The notes: a model not told the origin generated them from the sequence alone. Shown: positions 43,541 through 52,992, counted from the stretch's first letter. The stretch: 64,000 nucleotides of DNA from G963665545 sp963665545 (GCA_963665545.2 CAXXKZ010000011.1:186001-250000), one strand, 5' to 3'. Numbers and translations are program-made.

Positions 43541-44258
43541 TGTCATGGGGCTGATGAAGGCGCTGAAGTTTATCGCCATCCCCAAAGCCTACGATGAGGT
43601 GCTCGCGGCTGCTCGCAAGCGCCGCCAGATGACCGAGGTGGTGATTGAGCAACTGCTCGAGATCGAAGTCAGTGAACGCCAGGCGCGATCAATACGCTAT
43701 CGCATGACCCAGGCGCGCTTTCCGGTGCCCAAAGACATCGACAGCTTCGAGTTTGAGCAACTCTCCATCGACGAGCAGCAGATCCGCACGCTTTACACCG
43801 GCGAATTTATTGAGCAACAGCGCAACATCGTCTTTGTCGGCGGCACCGGCACCGGCAAAACACATCTGGCGACCGCCATTGCCTCACAGGCGATACGCTC
43901 AGGTTATCGAGCCAAGTTCTTCAACCTGGTCGATCTGGCCAACCAACTGGAACAGGAAAAGCTCAACGACAAAGGCGGCAGGCTCGCTAACCGGCTGGCT
44001 CGATACACCGAACTGGTGGTGTTGGATGAGCTCGGCTATCTGCCGTTCTCAAAGAACGGGGGCCAGCTCATCTTTCATCTGCTCTCACATTTGTATCAAC
44101 GAACCTCGGTCATCATCACCACCAATTTGGCCTTCGGCGAATGGCCTTCGGTCTTTGGTGACAAGAAAATGACCACCGCCTTGCTCGATCGAGTGACGCA
44201 CCATTGCGACATCATCGAAACAGGCAATGACAGCTGGAGAATCAAGCACAGAAACTAA
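43527..44258 (+). CDS. istB: IS21-family ATPase helper IstB
   Basis: AAA+ ATPase of 243 aa that assists IstA in target selection. Walker A is FVGGTGTGKTHLATAIA, Walker B LVVLDELGYLPF, and sensor-like VIITTNLAFGEW follows. ATG 43527 (MPRDNVMGLMKALKF) has AGGAAGG about 9 nt upstream. The gene is intact although istA is broken, so the element could only move with IstA supplied in trans. Confidence 0.94.
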   Translation: MPRDNVMGLMKALKFIAIPKAYDEVLAAARKRRQMTEVVIEQLLEIEVSERQARSIRYRMTQARFPVPKDIDSFEFEQLSIDEQQIRTLYTGEFIEQQRNIVFVGGTGTGKTHLATAIASQAIRSGYRAKFFNLVDLANQLEQEKLNDKGGRLANRLARYTELVVLDELGYLPFSKNGGQLIFHLLSHLYQRTSVIITTNLAFGEWPSVFGDKKMTTALLDRVTHHCDIIETGNDSWRIKHRN

Positions 44259-44327
44259 CTTTTTACCCTTTCCAGGTGGGTCAATATTCGACGCCGATGG
44301 TGGGTCAATTTTCGGTGCCTATTTACA

Positions 44328-45258
44328 ATTTCGCCTCAAAGATCTCAATAAACAAATCAAACGCCTTGTTTGCATCATCCTTGGTTTCCGCCTGCCAGAT
44401 GGCGTGCAGGGCCTGCTTGGCTTTGGGTTGTGCGGATTTCGGCAAACAATTCAGTACATTCATGGTCTTGTGCATCCAGCAGCGTTGCTGGCGGCTGGCC
44501 GGAAAGATTTCATCCAGCGCCGCCCAAAAACCCATCGCACCATCACCAATCGCCAGTTGTGGGGCGCTCATGCCGCGCGACTTCAGATTCAGCAACACCT
44601 CACGCCAACTCTGAGTCGATTCCCGCACCCCGTCCTCAATCGCCAGAAAATGTTTTTCGCCGCGTTCATTGACACCAATGATCACCAGCGCGCAGAGCTT
44701 GGCATCCTCCGCCCGCAGCCCACTGTAGACACCATCAGCCCAGACATACACCCACCGGTCCTGTCTCAGGCGACGCTGGCTCCACGCTCGATATTCCTCC
44801 GCCCATACCTGTTTCAGGCGGGATACCGTGCTGGCCGACAGACCCTGTGCCTGCGGGCCCACCAGTACCCGCAACGCCTCAGCCATCTCACCGCTGGATA
44901 CCCCTTTGAGGTACAACCACGGAATGGCTGCCTCGAAAGTCGCTGTCTTGCGCACATATGGCGGCACCAGCACCGACTGAAAACTCACTGCTTCACCGGT
45001 CTTCGAGCGCACCTTGGGAATTCTCACCCGGATCGGTCCCAGGCCGGTCTGCAACTCACGTTCTGGCAGGTAACCGTTGCGCACCACACCGGCATGACCT
45101 GATTCGGTACGCCAATCCTGATACTTGGCCAGCAGCTCCTGGACTTCACTTTCCACCGCTTCGGCGAGCAGCTTCCGGGCGCCTTCTTTGAGCAATTCGG
45201 TCAACGGATCGGCACTGATTGCTCGACGTTCCAGTTCAATAACATTATTCTTGTTCAT
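44328..45258 (-). pseudogene. IS256-family transposase copy C, N-terminal part
   Basis: The first about 309 residues including both catalytic aspartates. It carries a private change, Gly to Arg, in QRRLRQDRW. The frame then runs a few codons into the IS21 end. Confidence 0.9.
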
Positions 45259-45334
45259 AGTGGCGTATCTCCTTTGGTTGCTTTGAAGTTTGGTAACAAC
45301 AAATCAACCAGATACGCCGCTTTTTTTCAACTGC

Positions 45335-46756
45335 TCAAACACCAGATTCGATCATAACTCGCAGCGAATCAATATCTACCACATTACCTTCCTTAATCAC
45401 TTTGTGGATAGTGCGATAATTTCTGGCACTTTTCAGCGGATTTTTGTCCAGAATGACCATATCCGCCATTTTCCCTGGCTCCAGTGTTCCGACAATATCA
45501 TCCACTTTGTAAGCCTTGGCGATATTGCTGGTGGCCGACTTCAAAATCTCCATCGGGGCCATACCCAAGTCTTCAAAGCCAACCAGCGCATTGAAGTGCG
45601 GCGCATCTCTTATCTCACCTTCAGGATCAACATTGATCATCAAATGGGCATACTCAACAAGAATAGCCGGAGATTTAACCCCCGAATCGGTTGCGAGCAG
45701 CAAGGTGGCACCTGCTTCAATCATCGCGCGGATATTTTCTCGAGAGACGGTCTTGCGGGGCACTAATGGATGGGATGCCTCTTCCAGAGCGGCCATGCGC
45801 GCATCAGTAGAGGCCGTAACCGAACAGGCAACACCCTGTTCCACCATCTTCTTAATATAGCTCTTCGGTAGGGGGGTATTTGGCCCGGAGTCATCGCAGT
45901 GGGTGATGATGTCCGCACCGGCCTCAACCACCATATAAAAGCTTTCTATAGAGGTCGTGTGAGCCTGAACAGTTTTACCCGATTTATGACCTGCATCAAC
46001 TATGGCCTTTTGAACACGTGGTGAAAACGAGATAAAAAACATATCGGCATGACCACTGGCACCATATTTGAGGAAGTCCACCTCCTTGGTAGCGTACTCG
46101 GTCACTTTTTCGGCCACCGCATCAGGCCCCATCCACATTAATTCACGACCAACTCCTTGCACAAAGAGCTCGTTGATGCGATTGGCAAATATATCGGTAA
46201 TGTATGGCTTAGGAATACCGCTTGGAGTGTTGGGCGAGAAAACGCCTAAAAAATCGGGCGAGTACGGGCCATCAAACCCAATAATATTACCCGCCAGAAA
46301 GATGCGGCTACCTATCACTTCTCCACTGTTAATTTCATCTCGAGCTTTCACCAACGGCGCCCTGGGCCCCCAGGTATCAAATACCGTCGTTAGTCCACCT
46401 TTGAGCGTAATTTGCGCTGATTCTTGAATAGCCTCGTGGTAGCGACCTTCGTATTTGATCAGTAATTCCGTATCGACATTAACGGATAGGTGCAGATTGG
46501 CGTCCATCAGGCCGGGAATTACATATTTTCCCTTGGCATCGATCAACTCTGCTCCACCTGGAATGGCGATCTCCCGTTTGCTGCCAACAGCTCTAATACG
46601 CCCGTTGTCTATCAGGACCACACCTTTTTTAAGCGGTGCACTTCCTGTCCCGTCAATCACAGTACCGTTCACTACTGCCAGTGTCTCCGCGTAGGCAGGC
46701 GATACTGCCACCGCTAATGTCATTAATATCCGTCTTATCATTGCCAAAATCTTCAT
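45335..46756 (-). CDS. Exported amidohydrolase, C-terminus truncated by IS256 copy C
   Basis: Amidohydrolase of 473 aa with a signal peptide (ILMTLAVAVSPAYA). Metal-site motifs are VDFLKYGASGHADMF (Lys), VQAHTTSIES, ADIITHCDD and LLATDSGV, but the usual HxH is NLH in MDANLHLSVN. The native sequence ends at VDIDSLR at 45361; the last seven residues come from the IS end. By comparison with its paralogue at the right edge about 14 residues are lost, none catalytic, so activity may persist. GGAGTATCAAAC precedes ATG 46756. It was probably followed by the DUF4350 gene now reduced to 39992-40161. Confidence 0.82.
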   Translation of the reverse strand: MKILAMIRRILMTLAVAVSPAYAETLAVVNGTVIDGTGSAPLKKGVVLIDNGRIRAVGSKREIAIPGGAELIDAKGKYVIPGLMDANLHLSVNVDTELLIKYEGRYHEAIQESAQITLKGGLTTVFDTWGPRAPLVKARDEINSGEVIGSRIFLAGNIIGFDGPYSPDFLGVFSPNTPSGIPKPYITDIFANRINELFVQGVGRELMWMGPDAVAEKVTEYATKEVDFLKYGASGHADMFFISFSPRVQKAIVDAGHKSGKTVQAHTTSIESFYMVVEAGADIITHCDDSGPNTPLPKSYIKKMVEQGVACSVTASTDARMAALEEASHPLVPRKTVSRENIRAMIEAGATLLLATDSGVKSPAILVEYAHLMINVDPEGEIRDAPHFNALVGFEDLGMAPMEILKSATSNIAKAYKVDDIVGTLEPGKMADMVILDKNPLKSARNYRTIHKVIKEGNVVDIDSLRVMIESGV

Positions 46757-46801
46757 GTTTGATACTCCGTCTAATCTTACACAGCCATACCGTAACGTCT
46801 A

Positions 46802-48186
46802 GAGTTATGATCGAATCTGGTGTTTGAGCAGTTGAAAAAAAGCGGCGTATCTGGTTGATTTGTTGTTACCAAACTTCAAAGCAACCAAAGGAGATACGCC
46901 ACTATGAACAAGAATAATGTTATTGAACTGGAACGTCGAGCAATCAGTGCCGATCCGTTGACCGAATTGCTCAAAGAAGGCGCCCGGAAGCTGCTCGCCG
47001 AAGCGGTGGAAAGTGAAGTCCAGGAGCTGCTGGCCAAGTATCAGGATTGGCGTACCGAATCAGGTCATGCCGGTGTGGTGCGCAACGGTTACCTGCCAGA
47101 ACGTGAGTTGCAGACCGGCCTGGGACCGATCCGGGTGAGAATTCCCAAGGTGCGCTCGAAGACCGGTGAAGCAGTGAGTTTTCAGTCGGTGCTGGTGCCG
47201 CCATATGTGCGCAAGACAGCGACTTTCGAGGCAGCCATTCCGTGGTTGTACCTCAAAGGGGTATCCAGCGGTGAGATGGCTGAGGCGTTGCGGGTACTGG
47301 TGGGCCCGCAGGCACAGGGTCTGTCGGCCAGCACGGTATCCCGCCTGAAACAGGTATGGGCGGAGGAATATCGAGCGTGGAGCCAGCGTCGCCTGGGACA
47401 GGACCGGTGGGTGTATGTCTGGGCTGATGGTGTCTACAGTGGGCTGCGGGCGGAGGATGCCAAGCTCTGCGCGCTGGTGATCATTGGTGTCAATGAACGC
47501 GGCGAAAAACATTTTCTGGCGATTGAGGACGGGGTGCGAGAATCGACTCAGAGTTGGCGTGAGGTGTTGCTGAATCTGAAGTCGCGCGGCATGAGCGCCC
47601 CACAACTGGCGATTGGTGATGGTGCGATGGGTTTTTGGGCGGCGCTGGATGAAATCTTTCCGGCCAGCCGCCAGCAACGCTGCTGGATGCACAAGACCAT
47701 GAATGTACTGAATTGTTTGCCGAAATCCGCACAACCCAAAGCCAAGCAGGCCCTGCACGCCATCTGGCAGGCGGAAACCAAGGATGATGCAAACAAGGCG
47801 TTTGATTTGTTTATTGAGATCTTTGAGGCGAAATACCCGAAAGCGACGAGCTGTTTGCTCAAGGATCGGGATGAACTGTTGGCATTTTATGATTTTCCGG
47901 CCCAACACTGGCAGAGCATCCGGACCAGCAACCCGATTGAATCCACCTTTGCCACCATCCGCCACCGGACCAAAAGATCCAAAGGTTGTCTGACGCGCAA
48001 TGGCATGTTGCATATGATGTTCAAATTGAGCCAGTGTGCGGAAAAGAAATGGCGCCGGCTACGCGGCTTTGATTACCTGGCCAAGGTGATTACGGGGGTG
48101 AAATTCAAAGATGGGATCGAGGTAAAAGAGATTGATCAGGTCGCCGCTTGAATCAAATGGCTAAACACCAGATTTGACAATAGCTC
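46802..48186 (+). mobile_element. IS256-family element, copy E (complete, no TSD)
   Basis: 1385 bp in the opposite orientation to copies A-D. The flanks TAACGTCTA and ACCCGACGC do not match. The left flank is the leader of an amidohydrolase gene and the right flank is the tail of an unrelated gene, so the copy marks a rearrangement junction. Confidence 0.94.
46904..48151 (+). CDS. IS256-family transposase (copy E)
   Basis: 415 aa, identical to copies A and D, with all DDE residues intact. Confidence 0.96.
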   Translation: MNKNNVIELERRAISADPLTELLKEGARKLLAEAVESEVQELLAKYQDWRTESGHAGVVRNGYLPERELQTGLGPIRVRIPKVRSKTGEAVSFQSVLVPPYVRKTATFEAAIPWLYLKGVSSGEMAEALRVLVGPQAQGLSASTVSRLKQVWAEEYRAWSQRRLGQDRWVYVWADGVYSGLRAEDAKLCALVIIGVNERGEKHFLAIEDGVRESTQSWREVLLNLKSRGMSAPQLAIGDGAMGFWAALDEIFPASRQQRCWMHKTMNVLNCLPKSAQPKAKQALHAIWQAETKDDANKAFDLFIEIFEAKYPKATSCLLKDRDELLAFYDFPAQHWQSIRTSNPIESTFATIRHRTKRSKGCLTRNGMLHMMFKLSQCAEKKWRRLRGFDYLAKVITGVKFKDGIEVKEIDQVAA

Positions 48187-48274
48187 ACCCGACGCGCCCA
48201 CTTTTGAAGTGGTCACCACAACGAATCCAAAACAACGACGTGCACTTGAATTTATCAAGAGTATTCAGCTGTAG
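48187..48274 (+). pseudogene. C-terminal remnant of an unidentified gene
   Basis: Directly after copy E an open frame reads PDAPTFEVVTTTNPKQRRAL then EFIKSIQL and stops at 48274. It has no start and looks like the cut-off end of a larger protein. The family is not recognised. Confidence 0.4.
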
Positions 48275-48353
48275 ACAGAACGCGGAACTGTACTTTCAAG
48301 CCAAGTACTTGAATAATGTAAGATAACTCGCTTCGTGACTATGGAACTTCAGT

Positions 48354-48704
48354 TTAGTCTGACAATGCCCGTTCGTCCATTGCCGCCCGCTGTTTTGGTG
48401 TCAGGTCCAGGGCACTGACTTTGTATGGACCCACAGGATCCATTGTAAAAGGGTAGGCGGTTGTTAATCCGGCGCCGGCAACTTCTTCGAGAAACTCAAG
48501 ACGCGCCCCCCAGCCGGAGCGTGAGTCGGGAATCACCAGATGACCGGGCCCTTCAACCTCTACCAGGTGATCTGCATCCAATGCCTGGGCGTAAAGCACC
48601 ATCGTGCGCATGAGCTTCTGGCGGGTTTCACCAAAATCTCCATTCAGAGTGGCCCTTTCTTCACTGTTCAGACTTAAAGCTGTACTCATTGTATTTACTG
48701 TCAA
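48354..48704 (-). pseudogene. Aconitase X-like N-terminal fragment
   Basis: 116 aa. The pattern LNSEERATLNGDFGETRQKL, MRTMVLYAQALDADHLVEV and ARLEFLEEVAGAGLTTAYPF resembles the first quarter of the AcnX (DUF521) large subunit, which acts as an aconitase-like dehydratase. Full proteins are about 400 aa or more, so the catalytic part is missing. Its ATG overlaps the serine hydrolase stop as ATGA (48701-48704), so it was read as the last gene of that operon. Family assignment is by pattern only. Confidence 0.5.
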
Positions 48705-50146
48705 AGCCGCTCGATTCTGTAAAGCAGTCCATTGACCGAAAGCATCCCCTCTGAGCCGTCATCACTGAAATTCAGGATAAAGGTCCAGGCCTTGAACAGA
48801 TCGCCAATCAGGCGGTTTCCGCCGAGGGAACGCAGCGGGAACGGGGGCATGGCTGCCATTTTGTTAAACATGACACCGCCCAGTTTCATCAGCAATACAT
48901 CGTCTTCTTCGAATATCACGAAGTCGCCGAAGTAATCATAGGCATTCGGCATCCGGTATTGGCCGATGTAGCGTTCGAAGTCCCCGGCGGGTATTTCCCA
49001 CTCGGCCGGGGAAACGTCGATGCCGAGCGCCAACTTGGCCATTTCATTTTCTATAAGCACCACAGGGTTGTTGGTGGCATTGGTGTTGGAAAGCACGACA
49101 ATGCCCAATTCATCGTCGGGGTAATAGGCATGCTGGGCCGTGAAGCCACCGATCGTCCCGGCGTGCTCGTACTTTTGATGGCCCTGGAAATCACCGTAAA
49201 TCAGCATACCGGTGGTGTAGAAAACAGCCCTGCCGTCGTTCAGCTTCTCCTTGCCGAACATGACGCGCCTGACCGTGCTGCTAATCTGGTCTCTGGAGTG
49301 AAGTGCGAACATGTAGCGCTGCAGATCCTGCGTGGTTGAAAGCAGTCCCCCCGCGCCAAAAGGAATGGCCGGCGGCGCATGATCGATCACATTGCTGCGC
49401 TCACCGTTTTCCGTTGAGTTATAGCCACTGGCGCGCTTGTCGATGATCCTGCCGTAGTCGTTGAACCTTGAGCGGGTCATGCCGAACGGCCCGAAAATAT
49501 TTGCTTCGAGGAATTCGCCGTATGACTGACCACTGACCTTTTCAACAATGTAGCTCAGAAACCAGACTGCGGAGTTGGAGTAGGTCAGCGAATCACCGGG
49601 TTCGAACAGAAAACTGGAGCTGTTTTCGAGGATGATGGGGAACGATTCGTCCGTCGTCATGGCCAGGTTGGCCCATTGTTGGGGAAAATCCGGACCGGCG
49701 TTGAAGCTGCCCAGCCCGGAGGTGTGATTCAACATGCGGCGCAGGGTGATGTCCGCAATGCCATCGGGCATATCAGGTAAATGCTGGCTCACTGTGTCGT
49801 CCAGCGAAAGCTTGCCCGCATCGACCAACTTGGCGATGGCCATTGCCGCGAAGGTCTTGGAAACGGAGGCAATCTCGAACACGGTGTCCGGCGTCACCTT
49901 CTGGTTCCACTCGAGGTTGGCGTAGCCGTAACCTTTTTCCAGCAGGGGCTTGCCCTTGTGATAGACGGACACCGAAAGGCCGGGGATCTCTCCGAGGTCC
50001 ATTACGCCTTGAACATAACGGTCGATCTTTTCGATCGCCTGTGCGCTCGGTTGTGCTGCGAAGATAGAGGCAGACACAGCCGAAAGTAGTAACAGCAATA
50101 CAAAATGCCGTCTTATTAATGCTGTATTCATAGGGGATGTATTCAT
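48701..50146 (-). CDS. Exported beta-lactamase-family serine hydrolase
   Basis: 481 aa with a signal peptide (HFVLLLLLSAVSASIFAA). SxxK is SVSK, the tyrosine motif is YSN in LTYSNSAVWFLSY, and the third motif is EHAGTIGGF. HTSGLGSFN marks the class C-like fold. A C-terminal lipocalin-like domain of about 110 residues follows (FERYIGQYRMPNAYDYFGDF). ATG 50146 has AGAGAGA upstream and lies 4 bp after the stop of another serine hydrolase, so the pair is co-transcribed. Such proteins are periplasmic esterases or peptidases; the substrate is unknown. Confidence 0.86.
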   Translation of the reverse strand: MNTSPMNTALIRRHFVLLLLLSAVSASIFAAQPSAQAIEKIDRYVQGVMDLGEIPGLSVSVYHKGKPLLEKGYGYANLEWNQKVTPDTVFEIASVSKTFAAMAIAKLVDAGKLSLDDTVSQHLPDMPDGIADITLRRMLNHTSGLGSFNAGPDFPQQWANLAMTTDESFPIILENSSSFLFEPGDSLTYSNSAVWFLSYIVEKVSGQSYGEFLEANIFGPFGMTRSRFNDYGRIIDKRASGYNSTENGERSNVIDHAPPAIPFGAGGLLSTTQDLQRYMFALHSRDQISSTVRRVMFGKEKLNDGRAVFYTTGMLIYGDFQGHQKYEHAGTIGGFTAQHAYYPDDELGIVVLSNTNATNNPVVLIENEMAKLALGIDVSPAEWEIPAGDFERYIGQYRMPNAYDYFGDFVIFEEDDVLLMKLGGVMFNKMAAMPPFPLRSLGGNRLIGDLFKAWTFILNFSDDGSEGMLSVNGLLYRIERL

Positions 50147-50150
50147 GGAA

Positions 50151-51584
50151 TCATCTCTCTTTGATTCGTTTGACAAAGCCGTAATCCAGCCAGCCATGCT
50201 GGCTCATTTGAAAGCCATTAATTTCACCGGCTTGATTCTGATGGAACTCGAGTTCCGTGCCCATATCGGGTTCGAAAAACTCCGTTTCAGATTCTCCCAG
50301 GTAGGTCCAGACCACGCCGTCATAGGGCGCGTCGTCAGGATAAACATACTTCAGACGGCCGCCGTCACGAATCAGTTTTATCTGCAGGCCATTGACCTGC
50401 TCGTAAGTGCCCACCAGCCGTTCCAGTCGCGCCGGGTTTACATCAATAGAGGCCCGGCCTGAAGGGCTGACTTGTTCACCCCGCAACAGCCTTACCGCGG
50501 CTTCGGCAATTCGCCATGTCGCCTGGGTCCGCCCGGCGTTGGTCATTACGTAGGCGCCAACCCTGGCGTCTTTATCTCCGAGCATGGCGGTCACGGCCGA
50601 GGGCCAGTTGCCGCCATGGGTGATCATTTTGTGGCCGTTATCATCCTCGTACGTCCACCACCCAAGAGCGTATAGCGCCTGGTTCACTACGTGGGCTTCA
50701 TCGACCAAATTACCGGACAGGATTTGATTGCCGTTGAAACGCCTACCGTTCAGGTGTGCTCCCAGGAAGCGCGCCATATCTTCAGCCCTGAGACGGGCAG
50801 TTCCGGCGGGATAAAGTCCATCGAAATTTTGGTTTGCGGCTTCGAACTCGCCATTTTCCTGCCTGACATAGTTGAACGCCGTCATCTCGGCCGTCCGGGC
50901 AGTAGGTGAGATGGGATTGGCGGTGGCGGCGCCCACTGGGGCCAGTATGTTATCGACGATGTACTGCTCATAGGACTTTCCGGAGATTTTTTCAATCAGC
51001 AGGCCCGCCAGGGTGTAGGCGCTGTTGTTATAGCGCCAAGTCTCTCCGACGGCTTCCTGCTGCGTAAGCGACGCTACTATATCTTTCAACGGCGGGATGC
51101 CGGGCCTTTCGCGATCCCAGACATTGGTCGTATATCGCTGGTCCTGGCCACCCTCGTCACTCAGCCCGGAAGTGTGATCCAGCAGGCTTCGGATGCTCAC
51201 CTTGCTCCAGGTATCGCCGAGGAATATGGTTCCGTCAAGATACTGGCTGACCGGATCATCCAGTTTGCATTTTCCCTGATCCACCAGTGTCAGGATTGCC
51301 GTTGAGGTGACCGATTTAAGCGTGGATGCCGTCAGATATAGCGTTGCCGGCGTCGCCGGGGCCTTCAAGCCCACATTCGCATACCCAAAGTCTGCGGACC
51401 AGACGATCTGGTCACCCTGTACCAGAGACAAGGACAGGGACGGAAGACCGCGATCCAACTCCTTTTGCACCAGTTTTTCCAGCACGGCTTTGGTGTGTTC
51501 GAGGGTTGATTGTGAGTTATGATCGAATCTGGTGTTTGAGCAGTTGAAAAAAAGCGGCGTATCTGGTTGATTTGTTGTTACCAA
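50151..51584 (-). CDS. Serine hydrolase with IS256-derived N-terminus (signal peptide lost)
   Basis: Beta-lactamase-family hydrolase with STLK as SxxK, WRYNNSAYTL and ITHGGNWPS as further motifs, and a C-terminal lipocalin-like domain (RLVGTYEQVNGLQIKLI). Native sequence begins at 51513 (STLEHTKAVLEKLV). Upstream the frame runs into IS256 copy F and uses a TTG inside the IS end, adding about 24 residues (VTTNQPDTPLFFNC). The original signal peptide is gone, so the product would stay in the cytosol if made at all. It is paired with the next serine hydrolase, 4 bp apart. Confidence 0.75.
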   Translation of the reverse strand: MVTTNQPDTPLFFNCSNTRFDHNSQSTLEHTKAVLEKLVQKELDRGLPSLSLSLVQGDQIVWSADFGYANVGLKAPATPATLYLTASTLKSVTSTAILTLVDQGKCKLDDPVSQYLDGTIFLGDTWSKVSIRSLLDHTSGLSDEGGQDQRYTTNVWDRERPGIPPLKDIVASLTQQEAVGETWRYNNSAYTLAGLLIEKISGKSYEQYIVDNILAPVGAATANPISPTARTAEMTAFNYVRQENGEFEAANQNFDGLYPAGTARLRAEDMARFLGAHLNGRRFNGNQILSGNLVDEAHVVNQALYALGWWTYEDDNGHKMITHGGNWPSAVTAMLGDKDARVGAYVMTNAGRTQATWRIAEAAVRLLRGEQVSPSGRASIDVNPARLERLVGTYEQVNGLQIKLIRDGGRLKYVYPDDAPYDGVVWTYLGESETEFFEPDMGTELEFHQNQAGEINGFQMSQHGWLDYGFVKRIKER

Positions 51585-52687
51585 ACTTCAAAGCAACCAA
51601 AGGAGATACGCCACTATGAACAAGAATAATGTTATTGAACTGGAACGTCGAGCAATCAGTGCCGATCCGTTGACCGAATTGCTCAAAGAAGGCGCCCGGA
51701 AGCTGCTCGCCGAAGCGGTGGAAAGTGAAGTCCAGGAGCTGCTGGCCAAGTATCAGGATTGGCGTACCGAATCAGGTCATGCCGGTGTGGTGCGCAACGG
51801 TTACCTGCCAGAACGTGAGTTGCAGACCGGCCTGGGACCGATCCGGGTGAGAATTCCCAAGGTGCGCTCGAAGACCGGTGAAGCAGTGAGTTTTCAGTCG
51901 GTGCTGGTGCCGCCATATGTGCGCAAGACAGCGACTTTCGAGGCAGCCATTCCGTGGTTGTACCTCAAAGGGGTATCCAGCGGTGAGATGGCTGAGGCGT
52001 TGCGGGTACTGGTGGGCCCGCAGGCACAGGGTCTGTCGGCCAGCACGGTATCCCGCCTGAAACAGGTATGGGCGGAGGAATATCGAGCGTGGAGCCAGCG
52101 TCGCCTGGGACAGGACCGGTGGGTGTATGTCTGGGCTGATGGTGTCTACAGTGGGCTGCGGGCGGAGGATGCCAAGCTCTGCGCGCTGGTGATCATTGGT
52201 GTCAATGAACGCGGCGAAAAACATTTTCTGGCGATTGAGGACGGGGTGCGGGAATCGACTCAGAGTTGGCGTGAGGTGTTGCTGAATCTGAAGTCGCGCG
52301 GCATGAGCGCCCCACAACTGGCGATTGGTGATGGTGCGATGGGTTTTTGGGCGGCGCTGGATGAAATCTTTCCGGCCAGCCGCCAGCAACGCTGCTGGAT
52401 GCACAAGACCATGAATGTACTGAATTGTTTGCCGAAATCCGCACAACCCAAAGCCAAGCAGGCCCTGCACGCCATCTGGCAGGCGGAAACCAAGGATGAT
52501 GCAAACAAGGCGTTTGATTTGTTTATTGAGATCTTTGAGGCGAAATACCCGAAAGCGACGAGCTGTTTGCTCAAGGATCGGGATGAACTGTTGGCATTTT
52601 ATGATTTTCCGGCCCAACACTGGCAGAGCATCCGGACCAGCAACCCGATTGAATCCACCTTTGCCACCATCCGCCACCGGACCAAAA
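51514..52687 (+). mobile_element. IS256-family element, copy F (3' truncated)
   Basis: The left terminus (GAGTTATGATCG) is intact, but sequence identity to the other copies stops after ACCAAAA at 52687, leaving 1174 of 1385 bp. Unrelated SMUG1-like coding DNA follows immediately. It cannot transpose for lack of the right end. Confidence 0.93.
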
Positions 52688-52695
52688 ACCGCTGA
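51616..52695 (+). pseudogene. IS256-family transposase, truncated (copy F)
   Basis: 357 residues of the transposase including D, D and E, ending in HRTK then two foreign residues and a stop. The last 58 residues are missing. Confidence 0.92.
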
Positions 52696-52992
52696 ACTAC
52701 GCCCGGGATCCGGTCGAAAAATACCTGGCCTCGGCCGGGGCAAGCAAGAAGCAAGCCATCTTCCTGGGCATGAATCCCGGCCCCTGGGGCATGGCACAGA
52801 CTGGCGTCCCGTTCGGATCGGTCAAGTTGGTAAGTGACTGGATCGACATCGAAGGCCCAGTGGGCAAAGCTCCCAACGAACATCCAAAACGACCCATTGC
52901 AGGATTTGACGTGGCGCGAGAGGAGGTCAGCGGCAATCGATTCTGGGGCTGGGCAAAGGACCGGTTTGGCACAGCGGACCGGTTTTTTGATA
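52688..52992 (+). pseudogene. SMUG1-like uracil-DNA glycosylase fragment
   Basis: The frame reads PLNYARDPVEKYLASAGA and then the SMUG1 signature FLGMNPGPWGMAQTGVPFG (catalytic Asn), continuing EHPKRPIAGFDVAREEVSGN and RFWGWAKDRFG. Both ends are missing: about 60 residues at the start, replaced by IS256, and the C-terminal half with the catalytic His block, replaced by amidohydrolase DNA near 52992. SMUG1 removes uracil and oxidised pyrimidines; this fragment is dead. Confidence 0.85.

Larger units (their letters stand above)
40521..44327 (+). mobile_element. IS21-family element, itself split by IS256 copy D
   Basis: The ends are TGTAGATCGGCATGCAAAAA at 40521 and, reading inward from 44327, TGTAAATAGGCACCGAAAAT, both followed by repeated TGACCCACC motifs, the multiple terminal repeats typical of IS21. 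The 7-bp target ATTTCGC is duplicated at 40514-40520 and 44328-44334. Without copy D and its 9-bp duplication the element is about 2.4 kb, normal for the family. It carries istA (interrupted) and istB. Confidence 0.93.
40162..45360 (-). mobile_element. IS256-family element, copy C (split by an IS21-family element)
   Basis: The left part is 40162-40520 and the right part 44328-45360. Removing the IS21 element and one 7-bp repeat leaves exactly 1385 bp. The outer flanks CTGCACCTT and GCAGCGAAT are not direct repeats. The flanks are the C-terminal end of a DUF4350 gene on the left and the 3' end of an amidohydrolase gene on the right, genes that are neighbours at 62438-64000, so about 1 kb between them was lost. 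Confidence 0.93.
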
